Assembly: GCA_018402565.1 (NCBI GenBank)
Contig: JAGYIQ010000008.1
Coordinates: 164,001 to 228,000, forward strand
DNA length: 64,000 nt
Direction of reading: 5' to 3'
DNA from: Pirellulaceae bacterium
Lineage (GTDB): Bacteria; Planctomycetota; Planctomycetia; Pirellulales; Pirellulaceae
Part shown: in pieces, positions 17,661 to 28,500 of the stretch
Numbering within the stretch: the first letter of the stretch is position 1
How the letters are laid out: every line of letters starts with the position of its first letter
Program-made: the position numbers and the translations under genes
The notes under the pieces: generated by a model
Databases searched by the model: none
The model's input: only the letters and a program-made list of their open reading frames with translations
Told to the model about the DNA's origin: nothing

Positions 17661-19592
17661 GTTCGTACCGTTGATCGTGATGACCACAGTCTGTGTGTCC
17701 GTCGCCGCTTGGCTATCGGTCACCGTGATCGTGTAGGTCAGGACCAATGACTGACCAGCGGCGAGGTAGTTGAAGTGTTCGATGCCGGAATTAAACGCCC
17801 AAGTCAATTGATCCGTCAGTTCCGTGTTGTCCAGGACATTCGGCGTCGAGGTCAACATGGCGAACAAGGCAGCGTTGTTCGATCCCAAGCCGTCGGTCGT
17901 ACCCGAGGCCACGACACTGGTCACAGCAGAGGTCACAGTATCCGTAAGATCCATATCCATGACCGTCAGCGTGCCACTAGTGGTCAGCGTTGCGTTAGTT
18001 TCGGTGAGACCCTCTGCTGCACTATCGCCGCTCTCGACCGAGATCACCGGAACATCGTTCGTGCCATTGATGGTGATGACCACCGTTTGGGTATCGGTCG
18101 CAGCTTGGCTGTCTGTGACCGTGATCGTGTAGGTCAGGACCAAGGACTGGCCAGTGGCCAAGTAGTTGAAGTGTTCCACTCCGGAGTTGAACGCCCAGGT
18201 TAACTGATCCGTCAGTTCCGTGTTGTCCAAGACGTTCGGTGTCGAAGTCAACATGGCCAGCAAGGCAGCGTTATTCGACTGCAGGCCGTTGGTCGTACCC
18301 GTAGCTACCACACTCGAAACCGCTGAAGTTACTGTATCGGACAGATCCAAATCCATGACGGTCAATGTGCCGCTGGTGGTCAGTGTCGCGTTAGTCTCGG
18401 TCAGACTCGCCGCAGCACTGTCACTGCTCTCCAACGAGATCACCGGCGCATCGTTGGTGCCATTGATCGTGATGACGACGGTCTGTGTATCGGTGGCGGC
18501 TTGGCTATCGGTCACAGTGATCGTGTAAGTCAGCACCAGGGACTGTCCAGCGGCCAAGTAATTGAAGTGCTCACTGCCGGAGTTGAATGCCCATGATAAC
18601 TGATCCGTTAGTTCTGTATTGTCCAAGACGCTCGGTGTCGAGGTCAGCATCGCCAACAGCGCCGCGTTGTTGGACGGCAGGCCGTTGATTGTCCCCGAGG
18701 CCACGACACTGGTTACCGCGGACGTCACCGTATCAGTCAGATCTAGATCGATCACTGTCAGCGTGCCGCTGGTCGTCAGCGTTGTATTGGTCTCGCTCAG
18801 CGACTCGACTGCCCTATCACCCGCCTCAATCGCGATCGTCGGCGTGTCGTTGGTACCGGTGATCGTGATGATGATCGCTTGCGTGTCGGTGGCGCCAGCC
18901 AAGTCTTCGACTTCGATCGTGTAGACGAGTGTCAATTGCTGGCCGACGGCCAAGTAGTTGAACGCTTCGCTGGCCGAGTTGAATGTCCAGTTGATGTCAC
19001 CTGTGGTCGAAGTGCCGTCGAGGACCGAGTTGTTGACGGCCAACATCGCCAGCAGCACCGAGTTGTCGGATGCCAGGCCGGTGGTCGCTCCGCTGGTTGT
19101 GACCGAGATCACCGAGGCGGTGACCGTATCCCCAGGGTCGACGTCGGTGACCGACAGCGTTCCTGAACCGGTCAGCGTACCGTTGGTTTCGGTGAGCGAG
19201 GCAGTCGTACTGTCACCGACTTCGATCGAGATCACCGGTGCGTCGTTAACGTTGGTGATGGTGAAGTTGAAGGTGCCCGAAGATGTCGTGCCGGTGCCGT
19301 CGTCAACGGTGAAGGCGAACGAGTCGCTGGAGGTTTGCGAATCGTCGTGGTCGTAGGTGACCAGGCCCGCGTCGATGTCGGCCTGGGTGAAGGTGTTGCC
19401 GGCGGCTAGCGCCGTGCCGCTCACTCGGATCGCTCCGTTGGCGGGCAGCGTGGTGACGGTGTATACGAGTTGGCTGATGCTGTTGTCAACGTCGGTTGTT
19501 TGCAACATCGCGCTGGTGATGACGTTGGTGGTCGAACCTTCGAGTACGGTGGTGCCGGTGTTGGTGGCGATTACTCTGTTCGTCGTTAGCAC
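17649..19592 (-). CDS. Giant surface protein fragment: CSPG/cadherin-like domain and first VCBS units
   Basis: The fragment starts with a CSPG/cadherin-type domain (VLEGSTTNVITSAMLQTTD, YTVTTLPANG, FTQADIDAG, DSFAFTVDDG, NVNDAP). It is followed by one divergent VCBS unit (GDSTTASLTETNGTLTGSG, VLDGTSTTGDINWTF) and then three units of the homogenised family. The divergent first unit, together with the divergent last ones near 8 kb, brackets the array. The frame overlaps the main open frame by ~107 bp; the switch occurs at about 19580-19592, just after IEGAND, and needs one base change. The ATG-like start at 19592 is not a real initiation site. Confidence 0.65.
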   Translation of the reverse strand: MLTTNRVIATNTGTTVLEGSTTNVITSAMLQTTDVDNSISQLVYTVTTLPANGAIRVSGTALAAGNTFTQADIDAGLVTYDHDDSQTSSDSFAFTVDDGTGTTSSGTFNFTITNVNDAPVISIEVGDSTTASLTETNGTLTGSGTLSVTDVDPGDTVTASVISVTTSGATTGLASDNSVLLAMLAVNNSVLDGTSTTGDINWTFNSASEAFNYLAVGQQLTLVYTIEVEDLAGATDTQAIIITITGTNDTPTIAIEAGDRAVESLSETNTTLTTSGTLTVIDLDLTDTVTSAVTSVVASGTINGLPSNNAALLAMLTSTPSVLDNTELTDQLSWAFNSGSEHFNYLAAGQSLVLTYTITVTDSQAATDTQTVVITINGTNDAPVISLESSDSAAASLTETNATLTTSGTLTVMDLDLSDTVTSAVSSVVATGTTNGLQSNNAALLAMLTSTPNVLDNTELTDQLTWAFNSGVEHFNYLATGQSLVLTYTITVTDSQAATDTQTVVITINGTNDVPVISVESGDSAAEGLTETNATLTTSGTLTVMDMDLTDTVTSAVTSVVASGTTDGLGSNNAALFAMLTSTPNVLDNTELTDQLTWAFNSGIEHFNYLAAGQSLVLTYTITVTDSQAATDTQTVVITINGTNDAR

Positions 19593-22500
19593 CTTCGATG
19601 GTGATGGTGATTTGCGCGGTGCTGGTTAGGCCGCCGCTGTCTTGCATTGTGTAGGTGAAGACGTCTTGCAGTGACTGGTCGACGTTGAGGGCTTGGACGG
19701 TCGGGTTGTCGTTGTCGATGGTGTAGGTGTAACTGCCGTCGGCGGCGATGGTGATGCTGCCGTAGGTGCCGGCGATGGGGGAGGATACGGGGCCGCCGGC
19801 TAAAGCCGGAACACCAGCGCTGACACCGATGACGGTCTTGGTGTCGCCAGAGTCGACGTCGGTGTCGTTGGTCAGGACGTTGCCCGTTGGGTTGGTGCCT
19901 GCGGTGCCGTTGGCAGTGCCGCCTGCTTCGACGGCGGTGGCCGAGTCTGCGTTTGCTATCGGAGCGTCGTTGACTCGTGTGATCGTAATATCGCGGGTGA
20001 CGGTATTGCTGTTGGCGTCGCCATCGTTGACAGTGAAGCTGATCGTTCGCGTGGTTGTGTCGGGATGCTCGCTGTTGTTGGTGTAGGTGATGCTGCGGAT
20101 GGCGGCTTCGTATTGGGCAAGCGTCGCGGAACCGGTCAGGGTCCATGTTCCAGTGGAGCTGTTGTAGCTGCCCGTGATACCGTTCTGGTTGGTGAACGAC
20201 AAAAGGTCTTCACTACTGTGGTAGTTGCCGGTGATCGCCACGATCGCTGATTCGATGTGCGTATCGTCAACGTCGGTGATCGTCATTGCCGAAGTGATCG
20301 CCACCGGGCCATCGTTTTCGGTGTAGGCCAGCGGTGTGACTTCGATCGCAGCCTGTACCGGTGCATCGTTGACCGCGGTGATGTCGACCGTCGTGCTGCC
20401 CGTCGCCGATAGCTCACCACCGGTGCCCTGGACGCCGGTGTTACCATCGCGGAAGGTCCAGTTCAGTTGCACACTGGCGGCTGGATTTTCCGACGCGTTT
20501 GCATACGCCACCTGACGCATGATCACGTCGACGTCGGCCTTCGTCGGAACCTCGCCACCAGCGTCGGTCCAGGTGATGGTAAGCTCACCGCTGACCGACG
20601 TCGTATCGAAGCTCGCGATCGCTTGACCGTTCTTGAACAGATTGCCAGCGGAGAGCGTGATGCCGTTACCGTCGACAAAGCTGAAGGTGTCAACCGAGTT
20701 CGCTCCGCCGTCGCGGACAATCGTCAAGCTTGCTCCAGAATAGTTGCCGTTGCCGCCGTTGATAACATCCAACTCCAAATCACTGACGGCGACATCGATA
20801 TCCAGCAACATCGCTGGTCCGTTTTCAACATAGGTTGGGTTGCCGTCCAACGTGCCGGAGAAGCTCGGTGCATCGTTGACGGTCAAATCGCCCGTAATCG
20901 TCCAGCCGTAGGTGTTGACCAGCGTGTCGCGAGCGGCGAAGGCGACCTCGGTGTAGACTCGTCCCGCAGCTCCCAAGGTCACATTGGATTGCACGCTCTG
21001 CCCGGCCCAACCAATCAGTGTGTTGTCGTAGTTGGTGGCCGACATGCCGCTACCGTTGAGCATGACGCTCATGTTGGTCACCAACGAGATGTTCCAGCCC
21101 GAAAGATCCGAGTCGAACGAGCTGGCGTTACTAAACATTTCCGACATATTCGTGACGGAACCGACGTTCCAGCCCGAAAGGTCGGAGTTGAAGGACCCGG
21201 CATTGCGGAATAGACGGAACATGTTGTTGACGGAGGAGACGTCCCAGCCCGACAGGTCGGAATTGAATGCAACCGCGTCGCGGAACATTTCTCGCATCGT
21301 CTCGACGGAGGAAACGTCCCAACCCGATAGATCCGCACTGAAATTGCTCGCAGATCGGAACATGGAGTTCATGTTTGTGACCGACGAGACATCCCACCCG
21401 GAAATGTCTGAATTGAACGACGTGGCACCCAGGAACATGGCACTCATGTTCGTCACGGAGGAGACGTCCCAATTCGAGATGTCTCCGTTGAAACTCGAAT
21501 TGCGAAACATCTCGGCCAAGCTGGTGACGCCGGTCAAGTCCGGATTGTCGGTTGCGTTGTAGACCAGGTTATCGGCACCATCAAAAGCGTTTGAAAAATT
21601 CTCAAAGGCCACGTTGCCCCATTGCTCGATGCTCGTCAGTTTGTCGATGTCGCCCGTGTTGTCGAAAGCAAATCCAGCCAGGTCACCGACGATGCTGATC
21701 GTGTACTGCCCCGCAGTCGCGTACGTGTGGCTGGTGTTTCCGCTGGCTCCCGTCGTGCTGGTTCCGTCGCCCCAGAAGATCGTGTAGTTGTCGCTGCCGC
21801 TGTTGACCAGCAGCTCGATCGTATTCTCGCCATCGCCTAGCGTCGTATCCCAAGTGGTTACAAAGCCGATTGCCTGGGCGGTCGTTTCGTCCGTCGTCAC
21901 ATTCAGCGTCACCGTTTCGGTATCCGACTCGCCACCATCGCTGACGCGATACTGAAACGTCTCGGTTCCATCCGACGCAGCGATCACGTTCAGACGCCCA
22001 TCGCTTCGCAATTCAACCGTCGTGCCTGATGCCAGCGTTGCCGTGTCACCCGCGTTCGTTAACACAGTCACGGTGCCGCCGCCCGCCGTATCGATAATTT
22101 CGACAACCGAAAGCAGATCACCTTGCGCGTCCACATCGTTGCTGACCACATCAATCGCAATCGGAGCACCACTGATCATCGTGAACGTATCGGGCGCGGT
22201 TGTGATGCTGTCCGGATCGACGACAATATTGAACGTGCCGCTCGGGAAAGTCACGCCATCTTCGCCGCCATCGCGAACTTCGAAATCGAAGCTGTCGTCG
22301 GCGTCGGAGTTACTGAAGTTGACGTAGACCACTTGGCCGTCGGTCACTTGCTGGTTGGTGAAGCTGGTGATGGCGACACCCGCATTGGTGGTCAGTTCCA
22401 GTTGTCCGCCTGATAGCGCCGATGTCAGGTGGAATTCGAGTGTCGCGTCGGTGTCGTCGATGTCGGTGGCCGAAAGCATCGCTGTCGTGATCGTCGTGGT

Positions 22501-25500
22501 CGTCCCTTCGCCGACCGTCATGCCGGTGTTGTTCACGATCACGGGTGCGTCGTTGACGGGCTGTACTGTCAGGTCTAATTGCGACTGGGCCGTGGACAGG
22601 AGCGGCGCGAACGTGATGTCGCGACCCGCACCTCCACTGTCCGCCGTCCAAACCAAACCTAGTGCATAGTCTCCGGAGGGCCCGGTAAACGCGAATGTAC
22701 TTGTAAACAGCGTGCTTGTCTCGGATAGCTCAATGCCTTCTGCTGTACCGGCCCAACCGCCTGTTCGGACTTGAGGTCCTATGTATTGGAAGTTCGATGT
22801 GTTCGATGGATCGTAGAGGACCCATCGGGCGTTCGCGATCCCAGCGTGGTGGGCGCTTGCGCTCGCAAAGAACTCAAAGTTGAAAACAGTACCATTAGAA
22901 ATGCTCATCGTTGAAGACGACCAGAGCGTGCCAAGCGGGCCAGTGCCGCTTAAGTCCGAGGTAACGTACAAGCTTGGGACGCGGCTATTGAGCGTGTCGG
23001 TAAGCGTGTAAGTAATCGTCGGGACTGAACCGTTGTAGTCGGTTTCCGGAACAAACGTAAAATTTCCGTTCGCTTGAATGGTGATTGTACCTACGCCCGC
23101 GATCAACACCGGTGTTCCGACACTTTGCGTCCCGGGTACACCAGCGATTGAGAAGCTGGCGATACTGAGCGGATTGCCATCAGGGTCTGAATCAACACCC
23201 GAGCCAGTGTCATCCGTGATTAAATTGCCTGTAATCGTATTGCCTTCGAGAGCTGTGTAGCTGTTTGGGTTGGCAATGAGTGGATCATTGATCGCTGTGA
23301 TGTTCACTGTCGTGCTGCCGATGGCCGTCAGTGCTCCGCCGGAGCCTTGGTCGCCCGTATTGCCGTCGTTGAATGTCCAGTCGAGTTGTACGCTGGCTGG
23401 CGGGTTGTCGCTGGAGTTGCTGTAGCGAATCTGCTGCATCGCCGAGTTGACGAGTGCATTGGTCGCATTGGCATTGAAAGCAATCGTCAGCGTGCCGCCG
23501 GTGTTGGTCAGCGTACCGATTGTTGTGCCGCTGATGATGACGTCGCTGCCGGAGAAGCTGAGCGTGCCGCCGCCACTGAAGACGTCTTCGGCGCTAGCGG
23601 AACCTTGTCGCGATAACGTGAGCGTGGCACCGGCAAAGTTGTCGGCTGCCGATAGTTCGGGATCGGCGATGGTCACGTCACCGTCCAACACCACGGCAGC
23701 GCTACCTTCGGTAAAGTTGACGGTGCCGCCGAGCAGACCGGAGGGGGCAACGTCGGCATCGAGCGTTCCGTCGGCGTTGAAACGTACGACGATGATATCA
23801 TCGTTGCTTCCGTTGGTGCCGTAGCCGGCTGCGACGATCTTGCCATCGGCTTGAATGACGACGTCGATTGCCCAGTCATCCCCGGCACTAGTGGACTGGA
23901 CGACAAAGCCGTCTCCGCCGCCAAACGAATTGTCCAGCGTGCCATCGACATTGACTCTAAGCACTATAACATCCAATGGACCGCCAGAACCGCTTGGTTG
24001 GCCTAAGCCTGCGACGACGATTCTTCCGTCCGCTTGCAGCGCTACACTGAATGCCTCTTCGTACCCGACTGTGGAATTGAAAGTAGCAGAACCGCCAGTG
24101 CCGAATCCCGTGTCTAAAGAGCCATCGGTATTCAAGCGACTGACGATCGTGCCTCCCCAGCCCGCACCGACGGCCACAATCTTGCCATCGGATTGAACGA
24201 CGATATCGTTGATCCAGTCTTCATCAGCAGAAAATGAGTGTGTCGCAATGCCATCACCGCTGAATGTCGTGTCAAGCGTTCCGTCGATGTTGTATCGCAA
24301 TATCGTACTGTCGGTCCAAAAATGACTGAAAGTGAACCCGCCAACGAGAATTTTGCCATCCGATTGGATCGCAACGCTGCGCGCTCCATTATCAATCGGC
24401 ATTGAGTCGACGATGCCATCGCCGCCGCCAAAGCTGGTGTCCAGCGAACCGTCGGCATTGAATCGCGCGACCGTCGACCCGACGACGACGATTTTTCCGT
24501 CGGACTGGATAGCGATCTCCGAGATGGAATCCGACGTTCCAGATCCGATATCGACAGTGACAATGCCATCGCCGCCGCCAAAGGTTGTGTCGAGTGACCC
24601 GTCGGCGTTGTATTGCACGAGCGTGAAGTCGTTGTTCCCCGCAACCATCGCGTGACCTGCGACCAGCACTTTGCCAGAAGCAAGCACTTGAATGCTGTTG
24701 GCGGAGTCGTTGCCGCCGGCGATGTCGGTGGTGACAATGCCGTCTCCGCCGCCGAAGGTCGTGTCGAGCGACCCGTCGACATTGTAACGCATGAGCAAGA
24801 AATCGCTGTTGCCAGCCACCACTGCTGAGCCCGCAACCAGCACCCTGCCATCGGGCAAGACGGCGACGCTGTTGCCGACATCGTCACCAGCGGCAATGTC
24901 GGTCGACACGATCCCATCACCGCCGAATCCGACCGAACCGGGCACGCCGAATGCTGGCCCATCGTTGACCGCATCGACTTGAATCGCCACGGTTCCAGTT
25001 GTCGACGTTTGATCGGTCGCGAGTGCCGCGATTTCGTCGGCTGAGAGGGCTCGGGTGTAGATGCGAGCATCATCCACCAAACCGGCCAAAAAACCACTAG
25101 TCGGATTGCCATTGGCTCCAATGACATGTTGGAGCAAAGAACTAGAGGATTGAACGATACTCTCAACATGAGCAGTCTCGCCTACTAAGACACCATCAAC
25201 GTACAATCGCTGCGATTGCGAATTTTGATCAAAGACATAGCTAACAAATTTCCAGCCTTCGCCTACAATTGTGGCCGAAGAGTCGGTCGCTCGCCAAACG
25301 CTCGCGTTGTCATAACGAAAACGGCCTTGAAGGGTCCCGTCAGCTCGGACTTCCAAGATGATATCGTTGCCGAGCGAGACGACATGTCCACTTCCACTAT
25401 CGACTTTTACCCAAGCCGCGACCGTTACCTGATCCAGGAATCCGAGCTTGGGATCGATTGCAACGAAACTATCAACGCCATCTAGGCTGAGTACTTCGCC

Positions 25501-28500
25501 CCGCTGCGGATCGACAACCGTAGTTGCGCCTCCTTGGAACGTACCGTTGTTGGCTGTTCCTATCGATTGGTCCGCTACGTTGCCGTCCTCGAAGGTATAC
25601 AAACCTTGGAGATCCGCACCGAGCGATGTCGTCACGGTCAGCGAATCGCTGCCATTGTAGTTGGCGGTCGGCGTGTAGGTCAGTCCTTCGAGCGCCGCGT
25701 TGATGTCCGACTCGGTTCCTTGCAGCACCATGAAGCCGCTGCCGTTGGCTCCGCCAGGAATCGAAAGTCCCGTCGCTTGTGCCAGTGTCAGCGTCCCATT
25801 GTTGACCGTTAACAGAACCTGCAACGGCGTGTTACTGCCCGCGTTGGTATCGCTGACCGTGATCGCGTTTCCGCCAGCGGTGTTGAACACCAATGTCGTA
25901 TCTTCATTGATCGTTTGCGTGGCGATCGGAATCGTTTGCGTAGGTTCGCCGCCAAGGTTATCTACCGCGATCGACATCACTTCGTTATACGAATTTCCCG
26001 CCGCGTCGGTAACTTGTACCGTGACGTTGTGGGACGTTGCGGTTTCGTAATCAATCGATGCGCCACCCGCCACGGTGATCTCACCCGTGTTGGCGTTGAT
26101 GGTGAAGCGTCCGTTCGCGTCGTCGGTCAAAGTGAACGTGAAGCTGGAAAGAACTTCGCTGGCGTCCCACTCGATGATGTATGCGAATGTGTTGGAGGCA
26201 GAACTGTCCAGCCATTGTCCGTTGGTAACTTGTATTCGAGCATAGTCTTCGCTGGCGACCGTTGCGCTCGGTTCACCCGGTTTCCAATTTTGGTAAAAAC
26301 CTTGTTGTTGGGTTCCAGCGGAATTTCCAAGCCAGAACGTTTCGCCGTCGGCGGTTCCATCTTGCCAGCGCCAAGTTCCCTCGACCGTTTGGTCGCTGGC
26401 GCCGATCCAGACATCGGCATTGATCGAACGAGCGATGTCCCAGAGAATGTCGTTCTCGTAGCTTGAACGAACCGTCGCCAGTTGCCCGGATTGGCCGTTG
26501 AGCGTTGCCGAGTTGGCGGCAGTTTGTGCCGCAGTCCACGTGGTCGCTGAGTTCACGACGCGGTAGAACTTGCCCGTGGCCGCGTCATAAGACAACGTCG
26601 GATCGTTGTTCAGGATCGTGGTGACGGCAGCCGGGATTTCGATCACGCGAACGTCGGCGATGGCAGGGCCCCAGAAACTGCCTGTCGTATCAAGCGAGGC
26701 AAAGTCGAGTTCGGTCGAACCGTCGGTTGCTGTAAAGGTAAACGACCGATTGATGAACAGCATGTTGCTGGTCGACCAGCCTACCGGTTGGGCGATTGAG
26801 AAATCCTGGCTGACACCGTCGGCACTGACACGCACATCCTTGACCGCATCACCACCGCCCCAGTGCCCTGACATCGCGAAGACAACTTGATACTGCCGAC
26901 CGGCCACGGTGTCGAGTGTCTGATAAATCCCGCCTGCCGAGCTCCCGTTCAGATCGATCGAACGACCGCCCAGCGGAGACGCTGGCCAGAGCGTTCCGAT
27001 CAAGTCAACGCTTCCAAATCGTACGGTCCAGTCACCAATTGTTTGCCCAGCCGAATAGGTCGTGTGGCTGCCCGGATTTGCGGCTTCCAAGAACAGCCCG
27101 TCCTTGACAACGTCATTACTGATATCCGGATCGCTCGGCACGACAAAACCAACGCTCGTTCCACCGGGACTGTTTTCGCTGATGTGTAAGTCTTCGCGCG
27201 ACGTGCTGGCGATGAAACCGGTGCCTTCTGTATTGCCCGAGAAGACGCGAAGATTGCTGAATGAGTAATCATCCTGATTGCCGAATGTTCCAGTATCTCG
27301 GTAGAACGAAGTATCAACATAGAAGTTCTGGCCTGCAGTGATCGTCCGAGTGAGGAAGGTTGTGCCATTGTGTTGGTACTGAAGCGTCGTGCCGTTGACG
27401 TAGATCGAAAATTCACTCCCCGCGGTATAATTAACTGCGAACGTGCCGATGGATGCGCCGCTCTCATAGATCTGAATGCTTGATCCGCTAGGAGCGTAAA
27501 AATAAAAGGCGTGGTCGACATCATCCCAGTTCGCATTAGTTTCATTCAACCCTAGTCCGATCATACTGGCGAAGTTGGTAGTGTTATCCAGCGTGAACGA
27601 AAAGGTGTAGTTGTCGGTGTAGCCCAGCGAACTGAAAGTTGTCGACGTGATTCCGGACGGTCCCCAGCCATTGGCGACCCCTTCATCTACATACGTCAAC
27701 GTGTTTCCATTGGCCGTAACTCCGCCAACTTGATTGGTCCAAGTCGTTAGCTCCGTCGTGAGGTTGGTCGCGTGACCGATGCTGAGGTTGTTACCGCTGA
27801 CCAGATCGACGACTTGGTTGCTGCCGTTAAACCCATCCATCTGCCAATTCGCGACCAAGCCGCTAGGCAGGTTGCCGGCATCGAACTTGTTTTGATAGTT
27901 CAGTGCAATTTCAGGTTCGCTGCGGACTTCGTTCCAGAGGCGAAGGTCATACAAGGTGCCTGAGAAGACTTGATTGCTGCTATAGCCCATGTTGGCGCCA
28001 TCTTGCTCCTGGCCAAAGACCAGACTGCCGCCTGAGGCGATGGTATAACCGACCCGCAGTCCCGTTCCTGAGCCAACTGTCTCACCGTCGACATAGATCG
28101 CCCAAGCGCCGCTGGAGTTATCCCAGGTTGCGGCAACGGAGTGTATTTGGCCGTCGGCCAAGTTGGCGTACGCGTAATCAGTTTCAACAGTCGTTCCCCC
28201 AATGGTCAAGCGGAGATTTCCGGAAGTGGAAACATCAACAACGACAATGTTTGAATTATAGGTTCCAATCTCGTAGGACAACAGTGGTGTATTGTTTGCA
28301 CCGGAAGTCGTGGCGAACTGCGTCTCGAAGGTGAAACTAGTCAGCCCTCCCAAAATCGCTCCGCCGTCCTGGGCGATCAAATACGCATCGTTCCCGCCGT
28401 CGGTGTTCAGTTCGATGCCGCTGGAAAGATTTGTCGGGGCATTGTCGTTACCTTCGGCCAGGTCATTCAGCGAAACGCTGAACGCTTTATCGTAGGTGTT

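Larger units (their letters stand above)
7870..19240 (-). repeat. VCBS-type tandem array, ~29 units of 396 bp (132 aa)
   Basis: Landmarks such as 'GTNDAPVIS', 'TSTPNVLDNTELT' and 'LTYTITVTDSQ' recur every 396 bp. About 26 units from ~8540 to ~18830 are nearly identical, with one diverged unit upstream and two downstream. The constant length and high identity indicate expansion and homogenisation by unequal recombination or gene conversion. The complementary strand carries periodic open frames of about 102 codons that are shadows of the repeat. Confidence 0.9.

Noticed and set aside
9102..18528. Many plus-strand open frames of about 102-120 codons recurring every 396 bp
   Set aside because: They are antisense shadows of the VCBS-type repeat; they have no RBS, and periodicity and conservation are explained by the minus-strand protein.
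20467..21213. 248-codon plus-strand open frame inside the giant gene
   Set aside because: Antisense to the BspA-type LRR region and without domain similarity or RBS.
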